In this document: in pieces, positions 6,202-15,403 of the stretch
How the letters are laid out: every line of letters begins with the position of its first letter
Position numbering within the stretch: the first letter of the stretch is position 1
Assembly: GCA_002297545.1 (NCBI GenBank)
Contig: DBLZ01000023.1
Span: forward strand, 1 to 20,472
From: Prevotellaceae bacterium UBA711
Lineage (GTDB): Bacteria; Bacteroidota; Bacteroidia; Bacteroidales; Bacteroidaceae
Reading direction: 5' to 3'
DNA: 20,472 nucleotides
The notes under the pieces: generated by a model
The model's database searches: none
What the model saw: only the letters and a program-made list of their open reading frames with translations
What the model was told of the DNA's origin: nothing
Position numbers and translations under genes: made by a program

Positions 6202-7506
6202 TCAAAGGAGTCTATATCCGTAACGTACCTCTTCACCAAGTTGCTCCTCTATGCGTATCAGCTGATTATACTTTGCCATTCGATCGGTACGGCTGAGGGA
6301 CCCTGTCTTGATTTGCCCCGAGTTGGTTGCCACGGCAATGTCAGCGATCGTAGTATCTTCCGTTTCACCAGAACGATGGCTGGTTACAGTCGTATAACCA
6401 TGGCGGTGTGCTATTTCTATTGTGTCAAGAGTTTCAGACAATGTTCCTATTTGGTTAACTTTGATAAGTATGGAATTGGCCGCTCCCATCTTTATGCCCT
6501 TCTCCAGGAACTTCACGTTGGTAACGAACAAATCATCACCTACCAGCTGGCATCTGTCACCTATGCGTCTGGTCAACTCCACCCAATTGTCCCAATCGTT
6601 TTCGTCCAGGCCATCCTCTATGGAGTCAATGGGGTATTTGGTGATTAGCTGTTCCAGATAGTCAATCTGTTCCGCAGCAGAGAGAAGCCTGCCATTGGGA
6701 TCCTTTTTCTTGCCGTTCTTCAATTGGCGATAGTCGTAGAACCATTTACCATTCTTCTGTATGGCAAATTCGGAAGCAGCACAATCCATGGCAATTTTCA
6801 CATCTGTTCCCGGTTCGTATCCAGCCGCTTTAATGGCCTCTATGATGGTGTCAAGAGCATCCTCTATACCATTGAATGCCGGGGCAAAACCTCCTTCGTC
6901 GCCAACTGCCGTAGAGAGACCGCGCGCTTTCAAGAGCTTGGCCAAATTGTGGAACACTTCGGCCCCCATACGGATGCCTTCCCTTTCAGATGTGGCACCA
7001 ACAGGGCGTATCATGAACTCTTGGAACGCTATGGGAGCATCGGAGTGGGCACCACCATTGACTATGTTCATCATTGGAACTGGCAACGTGTAGGTATTTG
7101 TGCCACCAAGATAACGGTACAACGGAAGTTTCAGATAATTGGCAGCAGCCTTGGCAACAGCCAATGAAACGCCAAGTATGGCATTGGCACCAATGTTCTG
7201 CTTGGTATCCGTTCCATCAAGCCTTATCATTCTTGTGTCAATTCTACGCTGCTCCAATGCGCTCATGCCAATGACGACAGGGGCAATCTTTGTGTTTACA
7301 TTATCTACCGCCATGCGGACACCCTTGCCCAAATAGCGGTTCTTATCACCATCGCGTAATTCCAAGGCCTCGTTTTCACCGGTGCTTGCACCACTCGGTA
7401 CCGATGCACGTCCCATCACTCCGCTTTCCAGCGTTACTTCCACCTCCACAGTGGGATTACCTCTTGAGTCGAGAATCTCTCTTGCATGTACTTCCTTAAT
7501 CTTCAT
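6202..7506 (-). CDS. eno: Enolase (phosphopyruvate hydratase)
   Basis: Enolase converts 2-phosphoglycerate to phosphoenolpyruvate in glycolysis, in the cytoplasm. From ATG at 7506 the protein has 434 residues, the usual bacterial length, and begins MKIKEVHAREILDSRGNPTV, the canonical N-terminus. A further 20 in-frame codons upstream are not needed. Seen motifs: SVPSGASTGENEALELRD (35-52), Glu204 in VGDEGGF, metal ligands Asp241 (AMDCAASEF), Glu297 (SIEDGLDENDW) and Asp324 (GDDLFVTN), and the catalytic Lys349 in ILIKVNQIGTLSET. The signature SHRSGETEDT is at 376-385. All key residues are present. It sits between the alkaline phosphatase gene and the CRISPR locus and has its own promoter candidate. 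Confidence 0.98.
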   Translation of the reverse strand: MKIKEVHAREILDSRGNPTVEVEVTLESGVMGRASVPSGASTGENEALELRDGDKNRYLGKGVRMAVDNVNTKIAPVVIGMSALEQRRIDTRMIRLDGTDTKQNIGANAILGVSLAVAKAAANYLKLPLYRYLGGTNTYTLPVPMMNIVNGGAHSDAPIAFQEFMIRPVGATSEREGIRMGAEVFHNLAKLLKARGLSTAVGDEGGFAPAFNGIEDALDTIIEAIKAAGYEPGTDVKIAMDCAASEFAIQKNGKWFYDYRQLKNGKKKDPNGRLLSAAEQIDYLEQLITKYPIDSIEDGLDENDWDNWVELTRRIGDRCQLVGDDLFVTNVKFLEKGIKMGAANSILIKVNQIGTLSETLDTIEIAHRHGYTTVTSHRSGETEDTTIADIAVATNSGQIKTGSLSRTDRMAKYNQLIRIEEQLGEEVRYGYRLL

Positions 7507-7624
7507 AGTAACAGAGTTTAGTATTAGTTGATATTTACTATTGATAAACGACTTATCCATTGCCACACCGTACTATATCACAAAGTCTGTTTATATTTCT
7601 GACCTTAACATGACCTGTCCATGG

Positions 7625-7632
7625 CAAATTTA
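7625..7632 (-). promoter_or_regulatory. Candidate enolase promoter (-7 element)
   Basis: On the minus strand TAAATTTG (7632-7625) fits TAnnTTTG. The region about 20 bases upstream (TTATGTG) is only a poor match to TTTG. It would give a leader of about 110 bases before the enolase ATG. The gap 7507-7842 also holds two hairpins and no convincing gene. Confidence 0.4.
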
Positions 7633-7659
7633 GATAAAAGCCATGAGACCGTCACATAA

Positions 7660-7679
7660 AAGAGCCAAGAAATGCTCTT
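7660..7679. other. Small hairpin between enolase and alkaline phosphatase
   Basis: AAGAGC (7660-7665) and GCTCTT (7674-7679) form a 6-base-pair stem with an 8-base loop. It lies just upstream of the enolase promoter candidate. It may help end transcription coming from the phosphatase gene; there is no T-tract on the minus strand. Confidence 0.3.
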
Positions 7680-7781
7680 CAACAGATAGGAATGACCATT
7701 GGAAGTGACAATGCCGGGGTGACTTTTTTAAGATGAAAGGACAAATGCCATTACCGCACATGATGGTTGCATGGCTATAAT

Positions 7782-7823
7782 ACACAAGTACCCGACCATG
7801 TGAACATGTCCGGGTACTTGTGT
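7782..7823 (-). terminator. Hairpin terminator after the alkaline phosphatase gene
   Basis: ACACAAGTACCCG (7782-7794) and CGGGTACTTGTGT (7811-7823) form a perfect 13-base-pair stem; CATGT/ACATG can extend it inside the loop. It lies 19 bases past the phosphatase stop. It lacks a T-run after the stem, but stem strength and position make a terminator or mRNA 3' end the best reading. Confidence 0.7.
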
Positions 7824-7842
7824 TATGGTATAGAGCAATGAC

Positions 7843-9243
7843 TTACTTGCCGCCATGCTCCTCTATTCCACAGAGACGGCGTATTTTATTGGGGATGTCA
7901 GTGTTGTCCTGGAAGCCTTGGAACAGTTCGCTACCAACGCCTATGGCACATACCGGAACCACATCACCGGTGTGGCCGCCTGTAGTCCAACCTATGCCTG
8001 TAATCTGATCCATAATCTGGAAGGCTCGTTCCACGAATTGGTTAACAGAGAGATAAAGCGTCTGCTTCTTCTTGTCCTGCTTCTGTACAAAGGTATTGCT
8101 GAATGCTTCTTGCAGCGCTTGGTCGTGCCTTTCACTCAGCTTGATGGCAGAGTAGAATCCAAGTTTGTCCTGCAGGTATTGCTTCATCTGCTCCCAAGTG
8201 ATGATCTGTCCGCCCTTATTCATCTTGTTGCACTCGTGCTGCATGGCCTGCATGGAGATGCGCTGTGCGTCGTAGTTACGGAACTTCAAGTTGTACGAAC
8301 CGCCAGTTACTCCGGCCACCATACCACCGGTATTGTGGTCGGCAGTCACCACTATAAGTGTCTCATCCTTGTGCTTGAGATAGAAGTTATAGGCCAAGCG
8401 TATGGACTCATCAAAGTTCAGCACCTCCTTCACTGCGGCACCCCCATCGTTGGGATGCAAGGCATGGTCTATGAGGCCACCCTCCACCATCACGAAGAAC
8501 TGCTTTGGTGACACCTTCTCCAGATGGTCTATACATGCCTGAGTAATGAACGGCAGGGAGAGGTTCTCGCTCAGGCTGTCTATTGTATATCCGATGTGAT
8601 CAAGATGATAAGGAGCATTAAGCAACACCACCTTATCACCATGCTTCTTCTCTTTCCACTGCTTGGATCCGTCCACCAGACTGTACCCGGCATCGGTCAG
8701 TACGCTACGCACATCGGGCTTGCCTTCCGGTGCCTTTCCACGCAGTTTTCCTCCTGCAAACATGTCGAAGTTGCTGCGGGCCATGTCCTCGGTGATGTCG
8801 TAGAACATGCCACGACTTGCCACATGTGCATAGAAAGCTCCCGGAGTGGCATCATCCGGAGCCACGGAAGTGGCAATGGCCACACCATACCCCTTCTCCT
8901 TCAGCTCTGTGGCAATGCTCTGCACAGACTGATTGTCAGGAGTTTGTCCCAGCATACCATTGTTGGTTTTGTGTCCGGTGGCCAAAGCTGTACCTGCTGC
9001 CGCCGAGTCCGTGATGGTATTGCTGGCCGAATATGTGGTAGCCATGGACACCACCGGAAACTGCAGCATCAGCAGAGGCTGAGTGTTGTGGAGTACTGTA
9101 CGGTTATACGTTTCGGCACACAATACGGGCGACATGCCCATGCCATCGCCTATGAAGTAGAAGATGTACTTTGGCTTTTTGGCTCCCATGGTGGTCATCA
9201 CCACCAGCAGGAGCATTAGTGCTGATAAGAATCGCTTATTCAT
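7843..9243 (-). CDS. Secreted alkaline phosphatase
   Basis: A 466-residue enzyme of the alkaline phosphatase superfamily that releases phosphate from organic monoesters outside the cytoplasm. The ATG at 9243 is preferred over one four codons earlier because it gives a compact signal peptide (MNKRFLSALMLLLVVMTTMGA, cleavage probably near 19-21). Active-site residues are visible: Asp33 in FIGDGMG, nucleophile Ser80 in TDSAAAGTAL, Glu254, Asp259 and His263 in VEGGLIDHALHPND, Asp302-His303 in TADHNTGG, and a late His in GWTTGGHTGDVVP. It lies 46 bases after the MFS transporter and is probably co-transcribed with it. A phosphate-scavenging role is inferred from the family; no phosphate-response operator was recognised. 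Confidence 0.93.
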   Translation of the reverse strand: MNKRFLSALMLLLVVMTTMGAKKPKYIFYFIGDGMGMSPVLCAETYNRTVLHNTQPLLMLQFPVVSMATTYSASNTITDSAAAGTALATGHKTNNGMLGQTPDNQSVQSIATELKEKGYGVAIATSVAPDDATPGAFYAHVASRGMFYDITEDMARSNFDMFAGGKLRGKAPEGKPDVRSVLTDAGYSLVDGSKQWKEKKHGDKVVLLNAPYHLDHIGYTIDSLSENLSLPFITQACIDHLEKVSPKQFFVMVEGGLIDHALHPNDGGAAVKEVLNFDESIRLAYNFYLKHKDETLIVVTADHNTGGMVAGVTGGSYNLKFRNYDAQRISMQAMQHECNKMNKGGQIITWEQMKQYLQDKLGFYSAIKLSERHDQALQEAFSNTFVQKQDKKKQTLYLSVNQFVERAFQIMDQITGIGWTTGGHTGDVVPVCAIGVGSELFQGFQDNTDIPNKIRRLCGIEEHGGK

Positions 9244-9289
9244 AGTGTGTATCATAGATTAGGTCAGTAGGTAGAACGGTATGACAACA

Positions 9290-10666
9290 TCATTGGGCCA
9301 TGTTTGCCTTCTCAAGGCCATAGCCTTTCTTCTTATCCTCAATGAGCAGCAACACGGATATGATGATGGCCACTACGCCAAAACCGGCAAAGATGGCCAT
9401 GGACTCGGTATAGTCTATGAAGCCTGTAGCGGCATCGGTATTCTTATTGTTGACTGAACCTATCCACATGGGCACCATGGCCAGACCGATGTTCTGGATA
9501 TAGAAGATGACGGCATAGGCCGTTCCAAGCAACCTCATTGGGATAATTTTGGGAACTGATGGCCACATAGCCGCAGGCACAAGGCCAAAAGCTACACCAA
9601 GCACAATCATGACACCAATGGCCAAACCCACGTTGCTGACAGGCAGGGCAAAGGTAACATGTACCAGTGTCATAAGGACTGAACCAATGATCATAAGTGT
9701 GGCACCATGCCCTTTCCTGTCGTACACACCACCGAAGAAGGGCGTCAGGAAGATGGTACCGAAGGGCAACATGGCGGGAATACTTCCAGCAAGTCCAGGA
9801 TCAACGCCATACTTGAAGATCATCAACTTGGTCGCGAACTTGAGGAACGGAAATACTCCAGCATAGAACATGAGGCAGAGAAGCGTGATGTACCAGAAAC
9901 CACGGTTGGTGAACAACAAGCCAAGCTCTGAGAACTTGAAGCCATCGTCTTGGCTCTTTGCCTCCGGCGATGCAGAGGATGACTTATCATATTTCTTGTC
10001 CATTACATTATAGACCAGGAAAGATATCATGCCAATACAAAGACAGGCCGCACCCAGTCCTACTGATGCACTGACCCCCCCGAAAGCTTTAGCCAGTGGC
10101 AGTGAGAAGGCCAGTGTTGCGGCTGAACCTATACGAGCCAAAGAAACCTGCAATCCCATGGCCATAGCCAACTCGTAACCAGTAAACCACTTGACGATGA
10201 CCTTACTCACCGTAATGCCGGCCATCTCACATCCTACACCGTATATGGCAAAACCAAGTCCGGAGTATGCCACCTGAGCTTGTATATCACCACCGAAAGG
10301 AACCCATATTGTAGCATCGCCGAAGTCACGTGACACTGCCCAATACTTGATGAGTGCACCGCAGAACATCAACGACGTGGAGAGCAGGCCGGTGAAACGA
10401 ATACCGTACTTGTCAAGGATAATGCCTCCGAAGAAAAGAAGCAAAAGGAAGACGTTCATCAGGCCGTAGGCGCCTGAGAACCATCCATATTCCGAAGAAC
10501 TCCATCCGAGCCCCATACCGTCTTCCGTGCCTTTGGCCGCCGTGAGCAGAGGTTCCAGAGGTGACATGACGTCAGTAAAGAAATAGCCGAACATCATCGT
10601 CACGGACACGATGATGAGGGCTGTCCAGCGCATTGCCGGAGAATCGCTTAGCTTTTGTTGTTTCAT
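9290..10666 (-). CDS. Major facilitator superfamily transporter, substrate unknown
   Basis: A 458-residue membrane protein with about 12 hydrophobic segments in two halves, separated by a hydrophilic stretch near residues 220-245 (MDKKYDKSSSASPEAKSQDD). The MFS loop motif is seen in each half: FGGIILDKYGIRFTG in the first and FFGGVYDRKGHGAT in the second. The C-terminus is charged and cytoplasmic (EDKKKGYGLEK). The gene starts 21 bases after the S9 peptidase stop and is followed at 46 bases by the alkaline phosphatase, so an operon is likely. A peptide or nutrient symporter would suit these neighbours, but the sequence does not show the substrate. Confidence 0.9.
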   Translation of the reverse strand: MKQQKLSDSPAMRWTALIIVSVTMMFGYFFTDVMSPLEPLLTAAKGTEDGMGLGWSSSEYGWFSGAYGLMNVFLLLLFFGGIILDKYGIRFTGLLSTSLMFCGALIKYWAVSRDFGDATIWVPFGGDIQAQVAYSGLGFAIYGVGCEMAGITVSKVIVKWFTGYELAMAMGLQVSLARIGSAATLAFSLPLAKAFGGVSASVGLGAACLCIGMISFLVYNVMDKKYDKSSSASPEAKSQDDGFKFSELGLLFTNRGFWYITLLCLMFYAGVFPFLKFATKLMIFKYGVDPGLAGSIPAMLPFGTIFLTPFFGGVYDRKGHGATLMIIGSVLMTLVHVTFALPVSNVGLAIGVMIVLGVAFGLVPAAMWPSVPKIIPMRLLGTAYAVIFYIQNIGLAMVPMWIGSVNNKNTDAATGFIDYTESMAIFAGFGVVAIIISVLLLIEDKKKGYGLEKANMAQ

Positions 10667-10687
10667 CAGGTTATGTTTGTTAGTGTG

Positions 10688-12907
10688 TTATTCCGTCTTC
10701 TTTGCAACTCCGTCGTCAGGCTTCAGCCACTTGTCCAGCCAGCTAAAGAAAGTACGCTGCCACAGCATGGCGTTCTGCGGACGCAGCACCCAGTGGTTCT
10801 CGTCGGGGAACAGCAACAACTGTGCAGGCACACCGCGCAGGCGTGCCGCGGTGAATGCGCTCTCTGCCTGGGTGTATTCTATGCGGAAATCCTTTTGGCC
10901 ATGGATACACAGAATGGGCGTATCCCAACGATCGACATATAGGTGCGGTGAAGTCTCGAATACTTTGGCACGTCGACCGTTGGCATCCTTGTGCCACGGT
11001 GCCTGCCCCATGTCCCAGTTGGGAAACCACATCTCCTCGGTCTCCACGTACTGCTGCTGTGTGTTGAAAATACCATCGTGGGCGATGAAGACTTTGAACC
11101 TCTTGTTGTGATTTCCGGCAAGCCAGTAAACACTGTAACCACCGAAACTGGCACCCACGGCGCCCAGATGGTCGGCATCTACCCACGGTTCGCGGGCGAT
11201 GTCGTCTATGGCCGACAGGTAGTCCTGCATGCACTGGCCGGAGTAATCGCCTGAGATTTGTTCGAGCCACTCCATGCCGAAGCCGGGCAGACCACGACGG
11301 TTGGGGGCGATAATGACGTAGCCTTGTGAGGCCATCACCTGGAAGTTCCAGCGATAGCTCCAGAACTGGCTGACCGGCGACTGTGGGCCACCCTCGCAGA
11401 AGAGCAATGTAGGATACTTCTTGGCAGAATCAAAGTCTGGAGGCAGGATGACCCACGCCAGCATGTCCTTGTTGTCGGTGGTCTTGATCCACCTCTCCTG
11501 CACCGTGCCGAAACGGAAGTGAGTATAGAAAGCCTCGTTCTCGTGGGTCAGCTGCTGTGCCTGTCCATCTGCTATGTTCACAAGAAACACCTCGTCGGCG
11601 CGGCTCATGGAATGACGCTTGGTCAGGAGCTGCCGACCGTTGGGATGCACTCCGAGCAGGGTATAATCGGCCACATCATTGGTGATGGCCTTTACCTCGC
11701 CCTGCAGATTGGTGGAATACAGATTGGTGCGTCCGTGCCATACGGCGGAGAAGTAGAGGGTGCTGTTGTCGGAAGCCCAGGCAAACTCGTTGACGCCTGT
11801 CTCAAGAGACTCTGTGACGTATGACTTACGGCCTGTGGCCAACTCGTAGACACACAGACGGGTGCGATCGCTCTCGTAACCGTCACGTTCCATGCTGCTC
11901 CAGGCAATGTACTTTCCGTCGGGCGAGAAGGCCGGGTTCTGGTCATAGCCGGCATTGACATCTTCCCGGAACTGATTGACAGCCTGGTGTTGCAATGAGC
12001 GTGTGGGGTCGCAGACAGGACGGACATAGCCCTCGGGCTTACACAGATTGGTGACGGAACCGCTTTCCAGATCGTACAGGAAGATGTCGCTGTCCGTGCT
12101 GATGGCATAGTCCACACCCGTCAACTTGCGACACGTGTAGGCTATACTGCGGCTGTCCGGGCTCCATGCCAACTGCTCCACGCCACCGAATGGCAGCATG
12201 GGGCACTCGTATGGTTCGCCCTCCAACAAGTCCTTGGCCCCTCCTACCCTGTTACCGTCGAAGTCTGCAACGAACGGATGAGGTGCGGTACGGTTGTAGT
12301 GGTCCCAATGCTTATACATCAGGTCATTAACCACGATGCCCGTGGATTGCATAAGGTCCGGTTCCACAGGACTTACCGATGCATCATGTTCAACCTCCTT
12401 GATGAGGATCACCTTCTTGCCACATGGCGAAAATAGGTAATCCTGCACGTCTCCCGTGGTCTCGAATGATATCTGACGGCGATCCGTGCCGTCGCTACTC
12501 ATCATCCACAGTTGCATAGCACCTGATTCATCCTCGCCAGGAGCAAGGTATGCCACACGGTCGGTGCCGGGAATGAAAGACGGCGACATCTCGGATCCGG
12601 TCGAGGTGGTCAGCAAACGTGGTTCGCCTTGCCCATCAGCGGCAGAGACATATATCACCGAGTGACTGCGGTTCTGTTCCACACTATAGTATGTGACTCC
12701 ATAGATGGCCTGTGTGGCATCTGCCGACAGATGATAGGCGCCTATGCGGCCCATCTTCCACATGACCTCGGGTGTGAAGCAACGGGCCGAGTCGGCAAAC
12801 TCAATGGTCTTGCCTATCGGTTGGTCCTTCGCACCGTCGTTGGTGCCCTGAGGGGCACAGGCTGCAAGGGTGCATGACATGAGAGTTGCTGTTAGTATCT
12901 TGTTCAT
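10688..12907 (-). CDS. S9 family prolyl oligopeptidase-type peptidase, DPP5-like lipoprotein
   Basis: A 739-residue exported serine peptidase. The N-terminus MNKILTATLMSCTLAAC has a lipobox ending at Cys17, so the protein is probably lipid-anchored in the envelope. Residues about 40-480 form repeated beta-propeller blades (for example LAWSPDSRSIAYTC and PAFSPDGKYIAWSS, the WD40-like/TolB type). The C-terminal alpha/beta hydrolase domain has nucleophile Ser587 in GASFGGYS, Asp673 in HGQKDFRI and His705 in DENHWV. This is the arrangement of dipeptidyl peptidase 5 from asaccharolytic Bacteroidota, which releases dipeptides from peptide N-termini. It probably leads an operon with the MFS transporter. 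Assignment to DPP5 rather than another S9 member is inference. Confidence 0.92.
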   Translation of the reverse strand: MNKILTATLMSCTLAACAPQGTNDGAKDQPIGKTIEFADSARCFTPEVMWKMGRIGAYHLSADATQAIYGVTYYSVEQNRSHSVIYVSAADGQGEPRLLTTSTGSEMSPSFIPGTDRVAYLAPGEDESGAMQLWMMSSDGTDRRQISFETTGDVQDYLFSPCGKKVILIKEVEHDASVSPVEPDLMQSTGIVVNDLMYKHWDHYNRTAPHPFVADFDGNRVGGAKDLLEGEPYECPMLPFGGVEQLAWSPDSRSIAYTCRKLTGVDYAISTDSDIFLYDLESGSVTNLCKPEGYVRPVCDPTRSLQHQAVNQFREDVNAGYDQNPAFSPDGKYIAWSSMERDGYESDRTRLCVYELATGRKSYVTESLETGVNEFAWASDNSTLYFSAVWHGRTNLYSTNLQGEVKAITNDVADYTLLGVHPNGRQLLTKRHSMSRADEVFLVNIADGQAQQLTHENEAFYTHFRFGTVQERWIKTTDNKDMLAWVILPPDFDSAKKYPTLLFCEGGPQSPVSQFWSYRWNFQVMASQGYVIIAPNRRGLPGFGMEWLEQISGDYSGQCMQDYLSAIDDIAREPWVDADHLGAVGASFGGYSVYWLAGNHNKRFKVFIAHDGIFNTQQQYVETEEMWFPNWDMGQAPWHKDANGRRAKVFETSPHLYVDRWDTPILCIHGQKDFRIEYTQAESAFTAARLRGVPAQLLLFPDENHWVLRPQNAMLWQRTFFSWLDKWLKPDDGVAKKTE

Positions 12908-12973
12908 GGAATGATATGTCTTTAATATAATATAAGGTACATGAATGACGGTGCCCGACGGGCATTACAACGC

Positions 12974-13022
12974 ATTTGCGCCGTCCCCGTCCAATGGCTT
13001 GCCATAGGGAGACGGCGCAAAT
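12974..13022 (-). terminator. Hairpin after yidC
   Basis: ATTTGCGCCGTC (12974-12985) and GACGGCGCAAAT (13011-13022) form a perfect 12-base-pair GC-rich stem, 7 bases beyond the yidC stop on the minus strand. No T-run follows. A second short symmetric element, TGCCCG-A-CGGGCA, is at 12952-12964. I found no TAnnTTTG promoter between here and the peptidase gene at 12907, so some read-through from yidC may drive it. Confidence 0.65.
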
Positions 13023-13028
13023 CACGCC

Positions 13029-14891
13029 TTAACGGTTGTTTCTCTTCTGTTGTTCCTCCATCTGCTTCTGCAGAGCCTCGAGGCGTGCAGCCATGCCGCC
13101 CGGTTTCTTGGGGTCGTTCCTGTGCTTGGCACGATATTCCTCCAAGCGGGCAAGTAGCTTCTTGTCGTCGGTGGTCTTACGCAGGAACCACATGATGAGT
13201 ATGCTTGTGAAGCCGGACAGGAAGTAATAGTAGCACAGGCCGCTGGAATAGTTGTTGAACATGAAGAAGAACATCAGCGGCATAATGTACATCATGTACT
13301 GCATCATCTTCATCTGCTGTGCCTGTTCGCCCGACATCTGATTCTGCTGCTGGCGCATGGATATCCAGGTGTTGATGATATTGGTGGCACAGAACAACAG
13401 GCAGAAGATGCTCAGGTGGTCGCCAATGAGCCATAGATCCGTGTTCCAGCTCAGCAGTGAGTCGTATGCCGAAAGATCGTCGGCCCACAGGAAACTTTCG
13501 CCACGAAGCTCAATGGCATTGGGTACAAAATTGAACAGAGCTATCCAGATGGGCATCTGCATGAGCATGGGCAGGCAGCCACCCATCGGGCTGACGCCGT
13601 ATTCACGATACAACTGCATCATCTCGGCCTGCTTCTTCATGGCGTCCTCCTGTCTGGGGTACTTGGCGCTGAGGGCGTCCACCTTGGGCTTGAGCACACG
13701 CATGCGGGCACCGCTGAGATAGCTCTTGCGGGTGGTGGGATATACGGCCGCCTTGACAATGACCGTGAGAAGCAGAAGCACTATGCCCATGTTCATGCCG
13801 AAACCGGTCAGGAAGTCGAACAGGGGCATGATGAACCAGCGGTTGATGATGCGCACAATGGGCCAGCCGAGATACACGAGGTCTTCCAGCTCCAGGTCCT
13901 TGTCAGCAGCAATGATATCGTCGTGTTCCTTCAGAATGTGGAAATCGTTGGGACCGAGATAGAGACTAAGCTCCGTTGCCTTTGCGCCACTGGGATCAAA
14001 GGCACAGTCCATGGTTGCAACATACTGTTTCAAGTCACCCGTACCCTTCTGGCATGGTGTGCTCTTGAATGTAGCCTTGCTGAATGAATCCTGCGCAATC
14101 AGGGCGCAGCTGAAGAACTGATTTTTGAATACCACCCACTGAACCGGCACATCCACGTCCTCGCTATCTTCTTTGCCTTCGGACAACTTCTCGGTATCAC
14201 CGTTTGTGTCCTTATAGGTAAGGGCCGAATACTGTTGTTCAAACGAGAATCCCTTCTCCTGCTGTGCCGCCGTGCTATGCCAGTCGATGTTCAACGAACG
14301 TGCGGATGGATGCAACACGGCACCCATGCCATGGGCCTGTATGCCTATCTTCACAACATAGCTGTTGGGCAACAGACTGTAGCAGATATCCAGATGGGAT
14401 GCCTCGTTGCCCAGGCGCATGGTCACGGTACTGTCCGTGCGATTGATGGCTTGGAACGTATAGTCGCGGGTGTCGATATTGTCCCCCTTGCCTGTCAGCG
14501 TATAGCTGAGCGCGCTGAGCCCTTTGCGTAGCAGGTGCACATTCTCCTTTTGCTGATTCCTGTACTGAGGGAGGTCGGCACTCTGTATGCTGCCGCCTTT
14601 TGTGTTCAGCGTGAGGTCTACCAGGCCGTTGCTGAGAACCACCTCCTCGCCTGCCCTGTTGCGTGCCTCGAAGAAGAGCGACGTGCTGTCCTGCGACTTG
14701 GCCAACAGTTCCAGTGTTTTCCTTTCTTCCTCCCTTTGTTCCAGTTGCTGCTTCTGTGCACGCATGATGCTGTCCTGGCGCATCTGTTCCCGCTCCTGTG
14801 CCACTTCCTCGGCAGAGGGCTGGCTGTACCAACCGAAGCCTATGAGCACAAGAGCAATGAGCGCAAAGCCCGTAATAGTGTTTTTATCCAT
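13029..14891 (-). CDS. yidC: Membrane protein insertase YidC
   Basis: A 620-residue protein that inserts and folds inner-membrane proteins, with or without SecYEG. It has an N-terminal anchor (residues 6-22, ITGFALIALVLIGFGWY), a large periplasmic domain to about residue 340, and then the conserved five-helix 60KD_IMP domain at about 345-575. Recognisable parts are TVIVKAAVYPTTRKSYLSG, the cytoplasmic hairpin SPMGGCLPMLMQMPIWIALF, and the final helices near YSSGLCYYYFLSG. The groove position that is Arg366 in E. coli YidC is Lys here (VIVKAAVYP). The C-terminal tail is highly charged and basic (QKQMEEQQKRNNR), suited to ribosome contact. A strong promoter lies 36-67 bases upstream. Confidence 0.97.
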   Translation of the reverse strand: MDKNTITGFALIALVLIGFGWYSQPSAEEVAQEREQMRQDSIMRAQKQQLEQREEERKTLELLAKSQDSTSLFFEARNRAGEEVVLSNGLVDLTLNTKGGSIQSADLPQYRNQQKENVHLLRKGLSALSYTLTGKGDNIDTRDYTFQAINRTDSTVTMRLGNEASHLDICYSLLPNSYVVKIGIQAHGMGAVLHPSARSLNIDWHSTAAQQEKGFSFEQQYSALTYKDTNGDTEKLSEGKEDSEDVDVPVQWVVFKNQFFSCALIAQDSFSKATFKSTPCQKGTGDLKQYVATMDCAFDPSGAKATELSLYLGPNDFHILKEHDDIIAADKDLELEDLVYLGWPIVRIINRWFIMPLFDFLTGFGMNMGIVLLLLTVIVKAAVYPTTRKSYLSGARMRVLKPKVDALSAKYPRQEDAMKKQAEMMQLYREYGVSPMGGCLPMLMQMPIWIALFNFVPNAIELRGESFLWADDLSAYDSLLSWNTDLWLIGDHLSIFCLLFCATNIINTWISMRQQQNQMSGEQAQQMKMMQYMMYIMPLMFFFMFNNYSSGLCYYYFLSGFTSILIMWFLRKTTDDKKLLARLEEYRAKHRNDPKKPGGMAARLEALQKQMEEQQKRNNR

Positions 14892-14926
14892 AAGTTATTG
14901 TTTGGTGTCTGTACATAATACGTGTA

Positions 14927-14958
14927 CAAAGGTACGAAGAAGCGGGCTAATGTGCAAA
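14927..14958 (-). promoter_or_regulatory. yidC promoter
   Basis: On the minus strand TTTG (14958-14955), 20 bases, then TACCTTTG (14934-14927) match the Bacteroidota -33/-7 consensus exactly. Transcription should start about 14920-14923, giving a 30-base leader before the yidC ATG. Confidence 0.82.
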
Positions 14959-15333
14959 CAAAACATACTTTAATTTAGGCTATGGCCCATTGTGACAAAC
15001 TTTAACATCCACACATATACTTGTTTTGTCCTGCGGAAACAGGAACGGCACACCATGACAACAGAGGCGACGACACACGGCAATAAGACCGTATATTCGG
15101 GTTTATCTACCCCAAAGAACCGGAATATGCGGCGCCATAAACCTGTTTACCGAAACGAATAAACCGATTTATAAATCGTACATGCCACAGGGAGCACTAT
15201 CACACCACGCGGGAAAAGGCCAAACGCCTCGTGGAACAACCTATATGGCGTGCCAAGGGTGCGAGACGAAACAAATAGGCCGCTTTCGTTAAAATTCAAC
15301 GGGCGCGGGGCACACAAAGTAAAAATAATGTTA
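14959..15333. other. Divergent intergenic region between yidC and the DUF3078 gene
   Basis: No convincing gene is seen in these 375 bases. A 35-codon frame at 15055-15162 (plus strand, MTTEATTHGNKTVYSGLSTP...) has no clear ribosome site and is probably chance. A perfect 14-base palindrome CGATTTATAAATCG lies at 15165-15178, preceded by GTTTA/TAAAC inverted arms around 15145-15165. It could be a regulator site for either divergent gene. Confidence 0.35.
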
Positions 15334-15341
15334 TAACTTTG
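15334..15341 (+). promoter_or_regulatory. Candidate promoter of the DUF3078-engB pair
   Basis: TAACTTTG fits the Bacteroidota -7 element TAnnTTTG. No TTTG is found 19-21 bases upstream, so only half the promoter is seen. Start would be near 15346, about 58 bases before the ATG at 15404. Confidence 0.5.
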
Positions 15342-15403
15342 CACGCGATTGCTTGCATGTAGCACGCATTATCAATTCGAAATATCCAAGTAGACTATCG
15401 ACC

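Noticed and set aside
7513..7566. N-terminal extension of enolase by 20 codons upstream of 7506.
   Set aside because: The canonical enolase N-terminus begins exactly at the ATG at 7506, and the extra residues match nothing in the family.
10743..11270. Long alternative-frame ORFs inside the S9 peptidase, yidC and GH2 genes.
   Set aside because: They are shadows of GC-rich coding sequence; the main frames carry complete conserved domains.
15055..15162. 35-codon plus-strand frame MTTEATTHGNKTVYSG...
   Set aside because: Poorly placed ribosome site, no promoter in front, and short enough to be expected by chance.
15147..15365. 72-codon minus-strand frame in the gap before the DUF3078 gene.
   Set aside because: No ribosome site, no domain, and it overlaps the promoter and palindrome region. 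Composition looks random.
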